Assembly: GCA_025024175.1 (NCBI GenBank)
Contig: QCXZ01000041.1
Coordinates: 7,311,786 to 7,375,785 of the forward strand
Source: Rhyzopertha dominica
Lineage: Eukaryota > Arthropoda > Insecta > Coleoptera > Bostrichidae
Direction: 5' to 3'
DNA length: 64,000 bases
Shown here: in pieces, positions 26,045 to 37,883 of the stretch
Layout of the letters: the number at the start of each line of letters is the position of its first letter
Numbering within the stretch: position 1 is the first letter of the stretch
Made by a program: the position numbers and the translations under genes
The notes under the pieces: model-generated
Seen by the model: the letters and a program-made list of their open reading frames with translations, nothing else
Told to the model about the DNA's origin: nothing
Databases searched by the model: none

Positions 26045-26370
26045 TTTGTACATATGCAACAAACGTTCAATGTCCTCTTTAGTTTCTACATTGCTTTGGG
26101 TTTGTTTTTGGAGACTCTTGATTACAGCAAACCCCAAAGAAAGCAGTCACATTATTGTTGGTAGTCAGTTATCTTGTTGAAACTACATGTCTTCAATACC
26201 AGCTCGTTGGGAAAGTGGTTACAATAACTGTAATTTGAATATTATATTGCTGTCCTGGTTTTGAATTAAGTAAGGTTCTACCACACTGTACCAAGCCAAA
26301 ATCAACATGAATACAACTGTTTTCTGAGGGATATGCGGTCGCCCCAATACGACAATTGAATGGTATTTTT
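26045..26370 (-). mobile_element. Tc1/mariner transposase scrap
   Basis: On the minus strand FQQDN (about 26175-26190) matches the second catalytic Asp region of Tc1/mariner transposases, followed in a shifted frame by TTNNNVTAFFG, the usual downstream context. Upstream are EPYLIQN-like residues. No terminal repeats are found and the frame is broken. The call rests on a short motif. Confidence 0.4.
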
Positions 26371-27539
26371 CAAAACTGCGAGCATAGATAGATAAAAGGG
26401 ATAAGGAATGATTTATAAGCTTTTAGGCAACATTATTATCTGGTATTAACCATCATTTTATTAGTAAACGAACCGAATTACTCCACCACACAAAGTGAAG
26501 CTGCATAATTTGTTGAATGTTACAGTATTTGCACACAGATATTCCCTGTACATTCCAAGCTGCATTAAACAATCATCCAACAAGCCGCGTCGCTATAAAA
26601 TGAATAATCGCCTTGATGGATGCTAGGCATGCTAAAAGTAATGAATTCATCATTGCAATGGTTACAGATAAAACAGACATTATGCTCAAAAACTCATTAA
26701 TTTACTGGAACTAATAACATACTTAATTGATAGTTGTTGCATTTATATCCAGGCTGCACAAGTATGCGAATATCGACGGAGTAGAATTGCTCGTTTTTTA
26801 CGCCGGTGATTCGATTGCGATTGTTTGAACAAGAATCATTATTATGCGGGTAATCGACCCTGCTGTTTTTCAATCCGCAACGGAAAATTAATTTCATACT
26901 TTCCTTTCGATTAGGAGGAAAACTTGAAGCGGTAAATGACACCCACCATTTAACCTCGGCAACTCAAAAAACTTTCTGAAATCTGTTACTGCATCTTCAT
27001 AAATACTTGAGAACTAAACTTCAGTGTCGTTTTTGTGAATTAGCTGCTACAATCAAAATTTCGCAATTTTTTTTACGATCAACACTTCATTAACATTTTT
27101 TCCAATGTTGCTTCAGAAAACAGTATTATTTTGCGACTGCCTTTTTACAAATAACACAAATTAGTACGTGATCCATGATGGTACTTTGTTTTATAAACTG
27201 CACAAACAAATAGTAAACCGTGTACTACTAGTATAATATATATCTATAGGTATACCCAGATAATGGTCGCAAAACACCTTACTCACTATCTCGCTCGCAC
27301 CTACTCGACTGTATTGACCCGTGTTCAATATTGGCATAAATATGGTACTACAATATTTTCTTGATACAGATAAGGGTCCAATATTGAATTAGAATTTAGT
27401 TTTTTTTGTCATATTTTAATTTTTGTATAAAAAACATTCTAAAATAGTATTCCAAAAGTAATAATTGACAATACTAACTAATTTAACTATTACAACGAAA
27501 ATACTAAAAGTAATATCATGCGCAAATTTAATTTTCAAT
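26371..27539. other. No gene recognised; one unique GC-richer patch
   Basis: About 26750-26960 is CpG-richer with an unrecognised 81-codon minus frame, and is another candidate regulatory block. The rest is AT-rich. Confidence 0.35.
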
Positions 27540-28510
27540 TGATAGAGAAAAGGATGTGGTCAATATGGTACAGCAAATAACCTCTACTACGAAAAGCACT
27601 GACGGTATTAACATATGGTTAATAAAATTATCATGTCCATTTCTGATCGACTTTTTAACTCACATCATAAACATTTCATTGCATTGCATCCTTAAAAACC
27701 ATTTTCCATACTTTTTAAAAAGAAAGCTGTTCTTATTCCTTTGGTTAAAGTGTCATTACATTTTCATTTCAAAGACTTAAGTCCTATAAGTGTATTGCCA
27801 ATATTAGCTAAGGCCTTTGAAAGGATCTTACATAAACAAACAGCAAACAGACCGTAGTTTGACCTTAGTATTAGTCAGCTTGACTACAGGATACTTTGAA
27901 TCGTAAACTTCTCTTAAGCATTCTTCATTATGCGGAGTGCGGAAAATGCTGTTAACCTACTATATTCTTATCTCTGCAATAGATAGAACGCAGATGATTA
28001 AACTGAACGAAAACCGTTCTCGTCGTGTATACATTAAAAACGGCGTGCCGCAAGGTTCAATTCTTGACCACACAAATGATGTGGCCACTGCTAGCATTAA
28101 AATTATGATGATTTGAATTCTCTCGCTCACTCTCCTTGTTTCTAAACCCCATCAAGACTACAATGCTCTTGTTTGGAAAGAAAGTGCAAAATGTAAGTGC
28201 TATGTTGGACATTCTGTCCAGAACCTACGCATAACTCTTAATAAATAATAAATAACTCTTTTAGGTTTAGGAATCATATTAAAACTTCTATTCAGAGAGC
28301 GTATAGTAATTTGAAATTATTATATCGGCACTGACACTACTTGTCTAAGCCATAAAAAGGATGCTCTGCGACGTGCAGCGCAGTTTACATATTGTGCAAC
28401 CCTATACTTTGCATCACTGGACACCACTGATTTGAGCAGGATTCAGACCGTACAGAACTCGCATCCGCTTCATATTTGGTATTCGTAAGTTTGATAGTGT
28501 TTATTATAAG
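27540..28510 (+). mobile_element. Non-LTR retrotransposon RT remnant (LINE)
   Basis: The plus frame 27556-27780 reads STDGINIWLIKLSCPF, the KSTGPDGI-type start of RT. Next come LSPISVLPILAKAFERIL (27780-27835) and RRVYIKNGVPQGSIL (about 28022-28070), after which the YADD region is deleted. FRNHIKTSIQRAYSNLKLLY (about 28265-28325) and FGIRKFDSV (about 28475-28500) are C-terminal blocks of the same domain order. Frames shift repeatedly. It resembles the RT at 31.45-32.66 kb and belongs to the Jockey/CR1 group in a broad sense. Confidence 0.8.
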
Positions 28511-30233
28511 CTTATATTTTGTTTTGTCGGGGTTGTTTTGCACAAAACACTTCCTGACTTTTAAGACGTTAATTTCAGCAGCTAAATGTTGAAATTTAAA
28601 AACTAATACGCTAAAAAGCACACAAAATTTTATTTTGATTATTTTGACCAAGAACTTCGATGCAGAGAATACAGGAAAGCAGGAGATACCTATGTAAATG
28701 TCATCTAAAACATAATGCTGCGCTTAGTGGAAACAAAGTCTCTTTTCGTTTACAGCAATTTGACAATTTTTCTGCTTGTAAAACAGTTAATTACCGTGTA
28801 TTACAATACTTTAATTAAATACATTTTTGCACGAGGACATGTTTTCAAAGTTTATGCCAAAATTTATGGTACATACGTTACATAACTTGAAGTCGACACC
28901 CCAAACTTACATTACTTATTGCCAGCGTATCTTCTTTTTTTTTGAAGACTTAATTGTGTTAATTGATAACTATGTTAGAGCCAACAAAGCAGTCTTCCTA
29001 GTTGGTATCAACAAGCCATAGAAAATTTGTTTCAAAGGTGCGTAATAGCTGCTTTGGAACACAGGGCCATAGACTATGAATTTTGTTTGTTTATTTCAAT
29101 ACTACACCACCCTAACTACAGTACATACGTATAGATGTAGCGATTTCACACGTGCGTTAAACATCAATCGTTTTAGAGTCTTGTAGGCTGTGTACATTCT
29201 AGTCGCGAATCTCTTTTATTACAAACCTGCTCCGAGTTCTCACTTTACTAATTCGATTGCAACCAGTCCAGTTACACTGATGGCCGGTACGGTGACGATG
29301 CATTAAGTGTTCTTGCAATCAACTCTATTTTATGTTTATGCCCGTTGAAGTAAGCATAATGTTAATTGCCCTTAATGACTATTGTTTATAGCTTACACAT
29401 AGGTACACGCAGTTCCTTGCATCCTGTTGCTTTAGATAGAAACGTTGCATTATTGAAGCGCCCGCGTTATGGTTCTTGGAATCCTTCCCCTGATTGAAGT
29501 CTGAAGTGTGCAGCATTGCTGAAATGAAAAAAAAGATGATATTCATAACTTTCACAAGCATCGTATAAATTTCCTCATTAATCTTTCCAAATTATGCAGT
29601 TTTTTCGTATCGAATTTAGATTAAAATTAAGCCAAATTACAGTCAGATTGAGCGCATCTGATTAATTGCATTACTTATGCATGCGAAAACGAACAAAAGA
29701 AAATTAACCAGCTAGTTTTTTCCAGTCGGTATTTAAAAATAGATTTAGTACGCATGTCTATCACGAGGAGTGCGATTAAACTGAATGACTGCGTAATTAA
29801 ATTAAATTGCGCGGATATCTCATTTGTTAGAACTTTATCCGTATAATTAGCACTGCAACAAAGCAGTAATGCTAACGTTAACGTCAGATAAAGGCCTGCA
29901 TTGGTATTTTTATTAACACCGTTATAAAAATCGCTCGGCTGCTATTTGAGAAACAAGGAAACTGACAATTGACGCGATAATGAGGATTAAATTCCTACTG
30001 CTTGCAGGTCGTACTACTTGTTATTTGTTCAAAAAGGGCGATGTTTAGAACTCTTTTTGTGAAAATCGTGGACTTGTGCCTTAATGAGTTGCTTAGAAAC
30101 GATATTTAGACTCTTCTGGCAGGAATAACGAATTGACCATCGTACACTGCCACCTCATGTATAACTAAGAGATAATACACTAATATGTGATTTTGTGGGT
30201 AAATCTGACAATTTTTTGACGACAGATATTTTT
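28511..30233. other. No gene recognised; one unique block
   Basis: Frames of 60-88 codons lack domains. About 29860-30010 is a unique moderate-GC patch that could be regulatory. Confidence 0.4.
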
Positions 30234-30303
30234 GCTTTCGCCGGGATTCGAACCTGGGTTCCTGGTTTACGCCCATATGCGCTAACCGCTGCGTGATGAA
30301 AGA
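30234..30303 (-). repeat. tRNA-like sequence or pseudo-tRNA
   Basis: On the minus strand GCAGCGGTTAGCGC forms an A-box D-arm and AGGTTCGAATCCC is a textbook B box and T-arm. Five base pairs of an acceptor stem survive (CTTTC with GAAAG). The anticodon loop would read GTA (Tyr-like) but has C in place of the invariant T33, and the T-stem has one mismatch. I favour a tRNA-derived SINE head or decayed tRNA over a working gene. Confidence 0.6.
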
Positions 30304-30389
30304 CACCGTCATAAATCCACGGTAAAAGCACATGTTATTGGGGATAAGTACGAGGTAAGGCACCTAGATGGATTAAGTATCCCAATTGT

Positions 30390-30670
30390 CCACCATTTTA
30401 GGGCAAAATACAGGCAAGAGGTGGAAGAGGGAACCAAACCAATCAAAATTAACATTAAAGATTATAAAACTGTCAGATATAAAGTTCTGATGGATAAAAC
30501 GCGATGCCACTTACCTAGGGAAAAGTCAAACAACACTACATCTGGCCTGATATCTGCCAGTTCTTTAATCCTTAAGGTCAGGTCACGTCAAGTTTGATAG
30601 TTTGGTTCCCTCTCCCATCTCCTTTATAAATATTCTAATTTCCCGCCGCTATTTTGCCTTAAAATGGCGG
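30390..30670. mobile_element. Short inverted-repeat element (MITE-like), 281 bp
   Basis: CCACCATTTTAGGGCAAAATA at the left end matches the complement of the right end (CCGCCATTTTAAGGCAAAATA) with two mismatches. A second inverted block, GAGGGAACCAAACC near 30430, matches the complement of TTTGGTTCCCTCTCCC near 30601-30615. No open frame is present. The target-site duplication is unclear. Confidence 0.7.
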
Positions 30671-31449
30671 GCTATTGCGGTACATTATATATCTAAGGAC
30701 TTTAGTACGAGGCTATGTATACTGCCATCTAAGGTCGTTGCTTGATATTACCATTTTGGGTTCAGATATGACTTAGATATTGCGGTAAGAAGATAAATAG
30801 GTAATATTTTCCACGCGGTCTTTTCTTTATTTTACACCATAGACGCATTGACAGGCCCGTCGAATGCATTAGATGTACGATGCCAATAGCAGTTACTGAA
30901 TAATTGGACTAAAATAGAAGATGGTGATGGCGTTTCCCATTTTAATTCCGCTCGTAGTTAAAAATGTTTGGTCTAGTTCAGAGCCGAGTTCAGTTTGCGA
31001 GGTAGATCCATACAGATTTGATATGAATATATATCTTAAATGCTTTTGGAATCTTCATAAACAAGTAGATTTCTCTTAAATTTTTGTCAACAAACTTGGT
31101 TACCAGGGAAGAGAAAGTGCTCTAGTCTGCTATCAAAATTTTCAACATTTTCCAGTCAAGAGGATTCTTAACCCATTGTATAACTGTTTAGTCAATAGTC
31201 ATAGGATGCCAATTTCTTACAAAGAGAAACAAAACAAAAACTTGTATCAGACGATATTTTGAGGTTCTCGTCTTCCAGGCGTAATCAAAACGTCAGATAA
31301 ATATTTTTTTGTCAGTTTTCTATAATGAGAACAATCTATCCAAACATATTATCTTATGTAAAAAGGGAAGAGATAACAATTAGCCAGTTTGTCCTTATAG
31401 GGAAACTGATGCTCTTCCACTTAACCATGCTATACATACTGATGTATAT
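30671..31449. other. No gene recognised
   Basis: May include the decayed 3' part of the LINE that follows on the minus strand. Nothing else is seen. Confidence 0.4.
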
Positions 31450-32660
31450 CTAAAAAAAATATGAAAATGACTTCCTGAATACAGCAGACTTATGCAAGGG
31501 AATTATCAGTAAATATTTTCTAGGTACATCTACGTTATGAATATCCGTTCGAGATGTAATTTTCTCGTATAAGTACGGAGATGAACGAATAGCAATTATT
31601 CTATTGTACAAACACATTGAGTGCAAGCGACGCCGCGACGCCATGCTCTTCCAGGGAATACACTTCAACTTATGTGTAACATGTTGACTCCTGCGAATGC
31701 CCAAAATGAGCCTTAGACATGAATTCTGCACAAGCTGAATCCGACGGTTATCACATGCCTCAAGGCCAGGACCATATACTGCTGATGCATAATTAAAATG
31801 GTACAACAAGAGCAGTTCGTAAAGCATAAGCTTAGCTTTAGGTTTAGCTGGATTAAAGTGAAGAGCATGCCGCTCAGCCGCCCTACAAAAATGACTTATA
31901 TCGTCGTTTACCATACTCTTTGCGAGAATCGGTTGACCGATATGGAAAGAATAATAGACCTGCGTATCGTCGGCGCATAAAGCACGGAAGTATATATCAC
32001 AAATAACAGGGGATCAAGAACTGACCTCTGGGGCACCCCATTCCCGCCAAGACGGTGTATCACTATGCCTCACATACTAAATTTTATTTGTTAATAACTA
32101 GATAGCATCTCCACCGCTCCATCTGTAAATCCCATGTAGTGAAGCATAACAATGAAAACATTATGGTTAAGAGTGTCGAAAGCCTTCGAAAAATCCAATA
32201 AAATTAATACAGCAAACTGATTATTATCAAGAACTGATATGACATCAAGTGAACATGTATGAGATCTGTCTCGCAGCTATAGTCCTTTCCGAAACCCAAC
32301 TAGTAGCTAGGAATGATATGGAACGGTTTCTTTTCTCTTTATTAAAGTTGATGGTAGCTAAAATCAACCCTGTAGCCATGACAATACCTTAAATCAGTGT
32401 ATGTGGTTGGTTTAAATTTGAAATACAGAGTTGATTTTAGCTTAAAATAGAGAAGAGAAACGGGCCCATTATATTTATTAATAAGAGCCATTATTTACGA
32501 GGTCATAATTTTTTCAAGCACTTTAGACAATATAGGTATAGTATACTAACTGGCCGCATGTTCTTAATTTTCTTGGGGTTAGTTATTTTTGGTATTGGTG
32601 TAACTAGAGCCAAACGCCAGGAAAATTATTACGACCAATATCGAAGTTAACACTATGTGG
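31450..32660 (-). mobile_element. Non-LTR retrotransposon RT remnant (LINE), interrupted
   Basis: Minus-strand blocks in order: ALVTPIPKITNPKKIKN (about 32570-32620), IPILSKVLEKIM (about 32505-32540), an inserted 148-bp inverted-repeat element, LVGFRKGL (about 32285-32305), VLILLDFSKAFDTLNHNVF (about 32155-32215), GVPQRSVLDPLLF (about 32000-32045), and CADDTQVYYSF (about 31940-31975), the [YF]ADD box with Cys first and both catalytic Asp kept. The 154-codon frame 31450-31914 has VYGPGLEACDNRRIQLVQNS and downstream residues of the family. Frameshifts and a deletion between the last two RT blocks break it. Confidence 0.85.
32320..32467 (-). mobile_element. 148-bp inverted-repeat element, family copy 1
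   Basis: The ends are GGAACGGTTTCTTTTCTC and the complement of GAGAAGAGAAACGGGCCC. Inner parts (GTTGATTTTAGC and complement) pair as well, so most of the element can fold on itself. It lies between two RT blocks of the surrounding LINE, showing later insertion. A second copy lies at 43934-44079 in the opposite orientation. Confidence 0.8.
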
Positions 32661-33430
32661 TAAGATGACAGATATAGTAAGCTTAATCAGCAATGTGTTG
32701 TGGTTCCTTCTTATTCCTGTGTGGTATGTTTCAAGATTGACAGTATTGTCTGCTCTCTCGAAGGATGATATTTTAAAATTGACGGGATATACTGCTGAGT
32801 TTAAAAAATCTTAACTGGCTAGAGAAACAGTTCATACTCGTATATTTGATAGGACAGGAAGATTTTTTACTGGTTAAAGGTTTTCTAATCCCAAAATTAT
32901 TCTCTCAAACGTTCCCTTTGGGCGAGCAGATATTACAAAATATGTGCTGAACACCCTGGTAGCTGACCTATCAAGATTTCGCCGGTGCAATTCTGAAAAA
33001 AGTGCAAGACAATCTATAAAACCCTCGGGTCCATCTTCACCTCATGATATATGGGTAATATTTTATGGTTAAAAAAGAATAACGGGGTGTAAAACAAAAT
33101 TCAATATGGGGATTTTGCAATAAATTAGAATTTATGACTGGAAAACAAATGAAGCCATCAGATGGAGAGCTGCGGGTTGTATATTACCGAAGAAATTTTA
33201 GTTACATTTTAATTTGGATGTCGTAAAACCGAGGCACGCACTCGTATTTTCGTTCATGATGTAGAGCGATAGCAGCCGATCAATTTTGAAAGACCAATTT
33301 AAATAGGTGGAATATTAATCAGATCTCAACATTGTGTGCTGCCGATGTAACTCAGATCTCGCTGAAAAACGCAATAACAAGCGAAGTCGATTTTAAAGGC
33401 CCTATACATTGTCATAAAATGTTTACATTA
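32661..33430. other. No gene recognised
   Basis: Possibly decayed upstream sequence of the LINE. No motif could be identified. Confidence 0.4.
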
Positions 33431-33730
33431 CAGAAATGTAATGCACACAACGCGCCGCTTTTACGATCCAATCATAATACACACTTACATCGACCTAACA
33501 AACGATAAAAATAAAACAATAAAATATAACAATAACCGACGTAGTCCGGTACATAAATCAGCTAGAGCGGAAACTGCACGGAGGATCGTAACACTCGGAT
33601 TGCGATTGGCAAAAACACTATATCAAACCGTGGTTTCCGGCGTTTCGGGGGAAGGCTGCAGTTTTTCATTGGGAAGACGCTGCAGTGAAATTTTGGCATA
33701 AAGCTGGAACAGCAGTTTGCAGCCAGATTA
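33431..33730. promoter_or_regulatory. CpG-richer block, candidate regulatory sequence
   Basis: CpG-rich relative to flanks, with GATTGG (inverted CCAAT) near 33600 and two CTGCAGT-type boxes. The 86-codon plus frame (33441-33701) is unrecognisable. Inference. Confidence 0.25.
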
Positions 33731-33859
33731 GGTAGAAGGGTTGCAATAGAAGCAAGTGCAAATTGTAACTTTGATTTTCAATCTGAATGGATTAAATAAA
33801 GAATAGAAAGAATTCTGAATTAGCAAAGCTTTTGCAGTAGATTTGAATTTATTGGAATC

Positions 33860-35000
33860 AAGGTTTTGAATGCTGTCAGGCAATTTACTCTAAAACTTGA
33901 TACCTTAATGGTTTGTGATATTTTTTGTTCTATCTATAAAGTCTCAAAAACTTTTCTGGTGCCGTAAATATGATTACCCTGTTGATAACTTTACAATGCT
34001 TAAACAAAAGGCACTGCCATATATAAGTGCATGGAACAATTTTAAGCGTTTAAAAAAATTCACAACAATCGTCACTGAAACCCACTCCAGCAATGACTTT
34101 GATCCATTTCTGTTGTATTTAGCATACTTTTTTTGCATTGGGAGAATCACCCCAAGCTAGTATGGCATGAAATTTGACTATGTATTAAAGCATAAAGAAA
34201 CACATAAAGCTAACTGACGAAGTATGAATAATTTTGTTGAAAGTAAATGATCAATATGAGTTTCCCATGTCATAGCAGAGTCAAGGAAAACACCGATAAA
34301 GGAACACCTTTAATTGCTGAAAATATGATATTTTCTGTTTTACCATGATTAACCACTAAAGGGTTTTTAGTAAATCAATCCATTCTTTCCAATTGATCTC
34401 ATTTTGTCGTCAAGCTCTTCTAGCGAATGATCCGCATGATATGATGTAGTATCCTCTGCAAACAATATAAAGTTGGCAGACGAGACTGACGTTTGCGAAT
34501 CATTAATAGATATGATAAAAAATATGGGACCAAGAACTGATCCTTGGACCACTCCAAGATTAAAATTTTTCTAGAAGACATGGTCTGATGTATATAACTA
34601 CATACTGCTCCCTATCACTTAAAAAATCAGATATGAAGTTAATACTTGTACAACTAAATATTGTTTCAGTATGTCTAATAATATTGTATCTGACACACAA
34701 TCGAATGCTTTTGACAGGTCTAAGCAGGTGACATAAGAAAATTTTTTGATTCAAAACCTTCAGGAACCCTTTGGCGAGTGTATTAATTGCAAGCGTGGTA
34801 GAATGCTTATAAACTCATACTGATCTAGTGAAACTTTCGTCTATTTGTTTTTTTTAAGTTTCTCAAATATTTTGCTTATTACTGGGGTTAAGGATAGTTA
34901 GGGCGATAATTATTCGAGTGTGAGCGATCTCCCTTTTTGAAAACAGCTATTATTACTTTTGAAATTTCAATGATGCTAGTTGTGGGATATGCTGATTCAC
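33860..35000 (-). mobile_element. Non-LTR retrotransposon RT remnant (LINE)
   Basis: Minus strand, in order: AVFKKGDRSHSNNYRP (about 34895-34945) and PVISKIFEKL (about 34860-34890) from the fingers; HSTTLAINTLAKGF; CLDLSKAFDCVSDTILLDIL (about 34675-34730), box A; FISDFLSDREQYV; QGSVLGPIFF; and FAEDTTSYH (about 34440-34465), where the ADD box has become AED. Then FLDSAMTWETHIDHLL (about 34245-34295) and AILAWGDSPNAKK (about 34135-34175). The order and content match Jockey-type RTs. The altered active site and frame breaks show it is dead. It is distinct from the LINE at 31.45 kb. Confidence 0.85.
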
Positions 35001-35267
35001 GAATGCATATATTAATAATCTTAGATAAAGCAATTAATATAATATTTATTAATGTTTTTATTATTTTTGTGTTAATACCGTAAGCACTTCATTAAAAGAT
35101 GCTAGTTGTCGAAATTCATGTTGTATGTTAGAAAGCTCATTTGTTGAAATATGAGGTGTATTTGGTAACGATTCAACTAAATTTGTGGCGATATCAACAA
35201 ATAAAATAATAAATAAATAGAAATTTGTCGTTGACGTCTAATTTTTGTCTCTTCAATTTGGCAATTC

Positions 35268-35271
<4 letters not shown>

Positions 35272-35350
<79 letters not shown>

Positions 35351-35351
35351 C

Positions 35352-35447
<96 letters not shown>
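35272..35447. repeat. Compound microsatellite (AC)n(AT)n
   Basis: About 113 bases of AC repeat with a few AT and CG interruptions are followed by about 60 bases of AT repeat. The long open frames across it on both strands are repeat artefacts. Confidence 0.97.
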
Positions 35448-35450
<3 letters not shown>

Positions 35451-35745
35451 GTTAGCGTACCAAATGGCATCCGCCCTACCGCCCGGCACTTTGGCATCCA
35501 CTTATATACACGCCGTATATCCCATGTATTTTGTTGTACTGACTACGGTCCTGTTGACGTCCGGTACAGTTAGCGCGCAAGGTTGCAGCCTTCTATACAT
35601 ATTATACAAAAAATGGTTAGATTGGCAGCCGTATATTACAAGTTGGCATCCTACGCGCTGTTGCCGTGTAATTTTCGTAATGCGCAAAACCCGCACTAAC
35701 CATATTCCAAGCAGTTTAGAGTTTCGCAATAGTTGTGGCATATAA
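35448..35745. repeat. GGCATCC-box cluster beside the microsatellite
   Basis: TGGCATCC occurs at about 35464, 35492 and 35644, with a related TTGGCAGCC near 35622, in a CpG-richer stretch directly abutting the AT repeat. A second locus with the same layout lies at 43020-43232. The shared arrangement suggests an unnamed repeat family. Confidence 0.5.
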
Positions 35746-36188
35746 TTATTTTCATTTGGATGCTTATTTATTGCACAGAAGTATGGTATTAATTTTTAAG
35801 TCCTGTTGCCTACGTTTAAACGTGCACAGTGTCATTTTAAAGACGGCGTATCCTAAAAACGCCTGGAGGGGAAATGACCAGCGGATATTCGATAAAAATA
35901 GTTTAGATTTGCATTGTCTATCGCAAAGGGACGCAATCGCTAAAGTAAATTAAAAAGAATGCAATGTAATTAAAGGTTAAAGTATTAAGGTGGGTTAAAA
36001 ACCCACTGGCTAAAATGTATGCACTATTTAACACAAATTTTGTCTGAAAGATTTTATCTACTAAGATAAAGCTCCTAATATCTTTTAAACTATTGAAACT
36101 AGGTTTACCAACTTATTATGTCTAAAACAGAATGTTACTCAACAATTTAGTTCGTAATCATTTCACTTAGAAAAAATTCAAATAGCAG
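35746..36188. other. No gene recognised
   Basis: A 72-codon frame at 35735-35953 has no domain. The rest is AT-rich. Confidence 0.45.
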
Positions 36189-37883
36189 CCCGCTAAACAT
36201 AGTATATATCAGAAACATTTCAAATCTTCAAATGTATTGCATAAATGAAACGTTTGGGAGGTACATTTAGGTAATGTTTCGGTAATGTGTATTTTGAGTC
36301 CATACTGATTTGCAACGTATCTGCAATGTTCGTTATTTGCGCTTGAGGAACGTTTCTGCAATATGACATAAACTTAACATTAACATAACTTTCTTGACGT
36401 ATGTTACGTATAACATAGGTATGCATCACATTCAAAGATAACATTAAGGATTGGGCCCGAAAGAGAAAAAAGAATATGGAAGATCTGTCTCAAATAACGA
36501 TAGGAAGCGAACCATTTACTGAATATTTAGAGAAAAATGAATGTTTATCTGACTGACAAAAGATTTAACTAGACCCTAAAGTATTTTCAAATAAATATTC
36601 TTACTATTTTTGTTGAAATTATTACTAATTGTGAGGTCTACATCATAGATTATATTTGACTTTTTACAAATTTTAGTTGTTATTATTATGTGGGATAGAT
36701 CCTATTATAGTTATTTCTACACGACGCGCGACGTTTACTATTGGAACATTCTTGTTGCCATAGTGCTGTGATTGGCAATGTAGCAAACAGTTGGCAGCGG
36801 CGCGGCGTGTTCTGATCGCGCAAGGAGCAGGTGCAGATTGCAGAACACAGAGCGGCAGAGATTGACATAACCTGCTTAGCGTAAAGTGTTGTGGTTTTTG
36901 GTTTTGATCAGTTTTATTGCAGTTTAGACCATAAGAAATCAGCCCGTGGCATATAATGTGGCATGGAAGGTAAGCGTTTTTCGGATAGTACCCATATTTC
37001 ATATACAGTGCTGTATCTGGTTGGCAGAAGTAGTTATAAAAATTACTTTTGAAGGCGGTTACAGAAAATATTTCATTGTAAATTAATAGTAGTGTTCATG
37101 AACAGAAAGGAAAAACAATTATGCAAACTACAAAACTTGCATACAATAAAAGTAAAAAACTGCTAAACAATAAAAAATTGCTGATATTTCTGATGCAGAC
37201 TTCCAAACAGGTTTCCACGTGGTTTCGTCAGGCAACACCGAGATATCAGAGATCATAGTAACAGCATAAGGGAAATGGCCAATTTGTAAGTATATCTACA
37301 CCACAATGTTGGTTTTACTTTTAATAATTTTTGTTTAGGTGAACAGTTTGAAGATTCTGAACTTACGAATGTAGTTTACCTGTTAAATTTAATGCAGTGT
37401 ATGCCATATGGATTGCTGTTGTTTGTTTTATTTACTTCGCATCTGATGCTGTTATATTTTTGTTTGTGTATATATATGTAACTACTTTCTTAGAATTTCT
37501 TATTTTACACATATTGTTTTGTCTACTTATTATCCTTAGATTATGTAAATTATTATTGTGTATGCACTTATGTAAACACTTCGTTTTCTTGAAAAATAAA
37601 TTGTATATTTAATTAGTAACAATTAATATTAATAAATACCCCAAATACAGTTTCAAATATGTTGTAACGTTTAAAAAAGTACATATTGTAAACATTTCAT
37701 AAATATAGGCTTTAAAATGTTTCGTAATGTTTCTTTCGTAACATTTCAGTGAAACATTCCTGAGGTAGGACATCTTCACAAACATAAATATTCATGAAAC
37801 ATTCCTGCAGCGAAATACGAAATGTTACAATATTACATTTCCTGTTTCAGATATGTTTCTGATACCGAAAATTGTTTAGTGGG
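36189..37883. mobile_element. Inverted-repeat DNA element, about 1.7 kb
   Basis: The left end reads CCCGCTAAACA then TATCAGAAACAT. The right end, complemented, reads CCCACTAAACA then TATCAGAAACAT. Subterminal regions on both sides carry repeats of a GAAACRTTCCTS-type box: TGAAACATTCCTG occurs twice near 37750-37805, and related boxes lie near 36240-36360. Clustered subterminal boxes are typical transposase-binding regions. No transposase domain is recognised and no clear target duplication is seen, so superfamily is open. Confidence 0.55.
36700..36990 (+). promoter_or_regulatory. Promoter-like CpG block ending in ATG plus splice donor
   Basis: A GC- and CpG-rich stretch inside the inverted-repeat element leads to ATGGAAG immediately followed by GTAAGC (about 36963-36975), a start codon and consensus donor. 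A T-rich acceptor ending in TTTAG lies near 37330-37339. Joining them would continue an open frame with acidic residues. No domain is recognised, so a transposon-borne spliced first exon is only a hypothesis. Confidence 0.25.

Noticed and set aside
35245..35745. 166-codon open frame across the AC/AT microsatellite
   Set aside because: Most of it is His-Thr and Ile-Tyr dipeptide repeat encoded by the microsatellite, and it is open on both strands.
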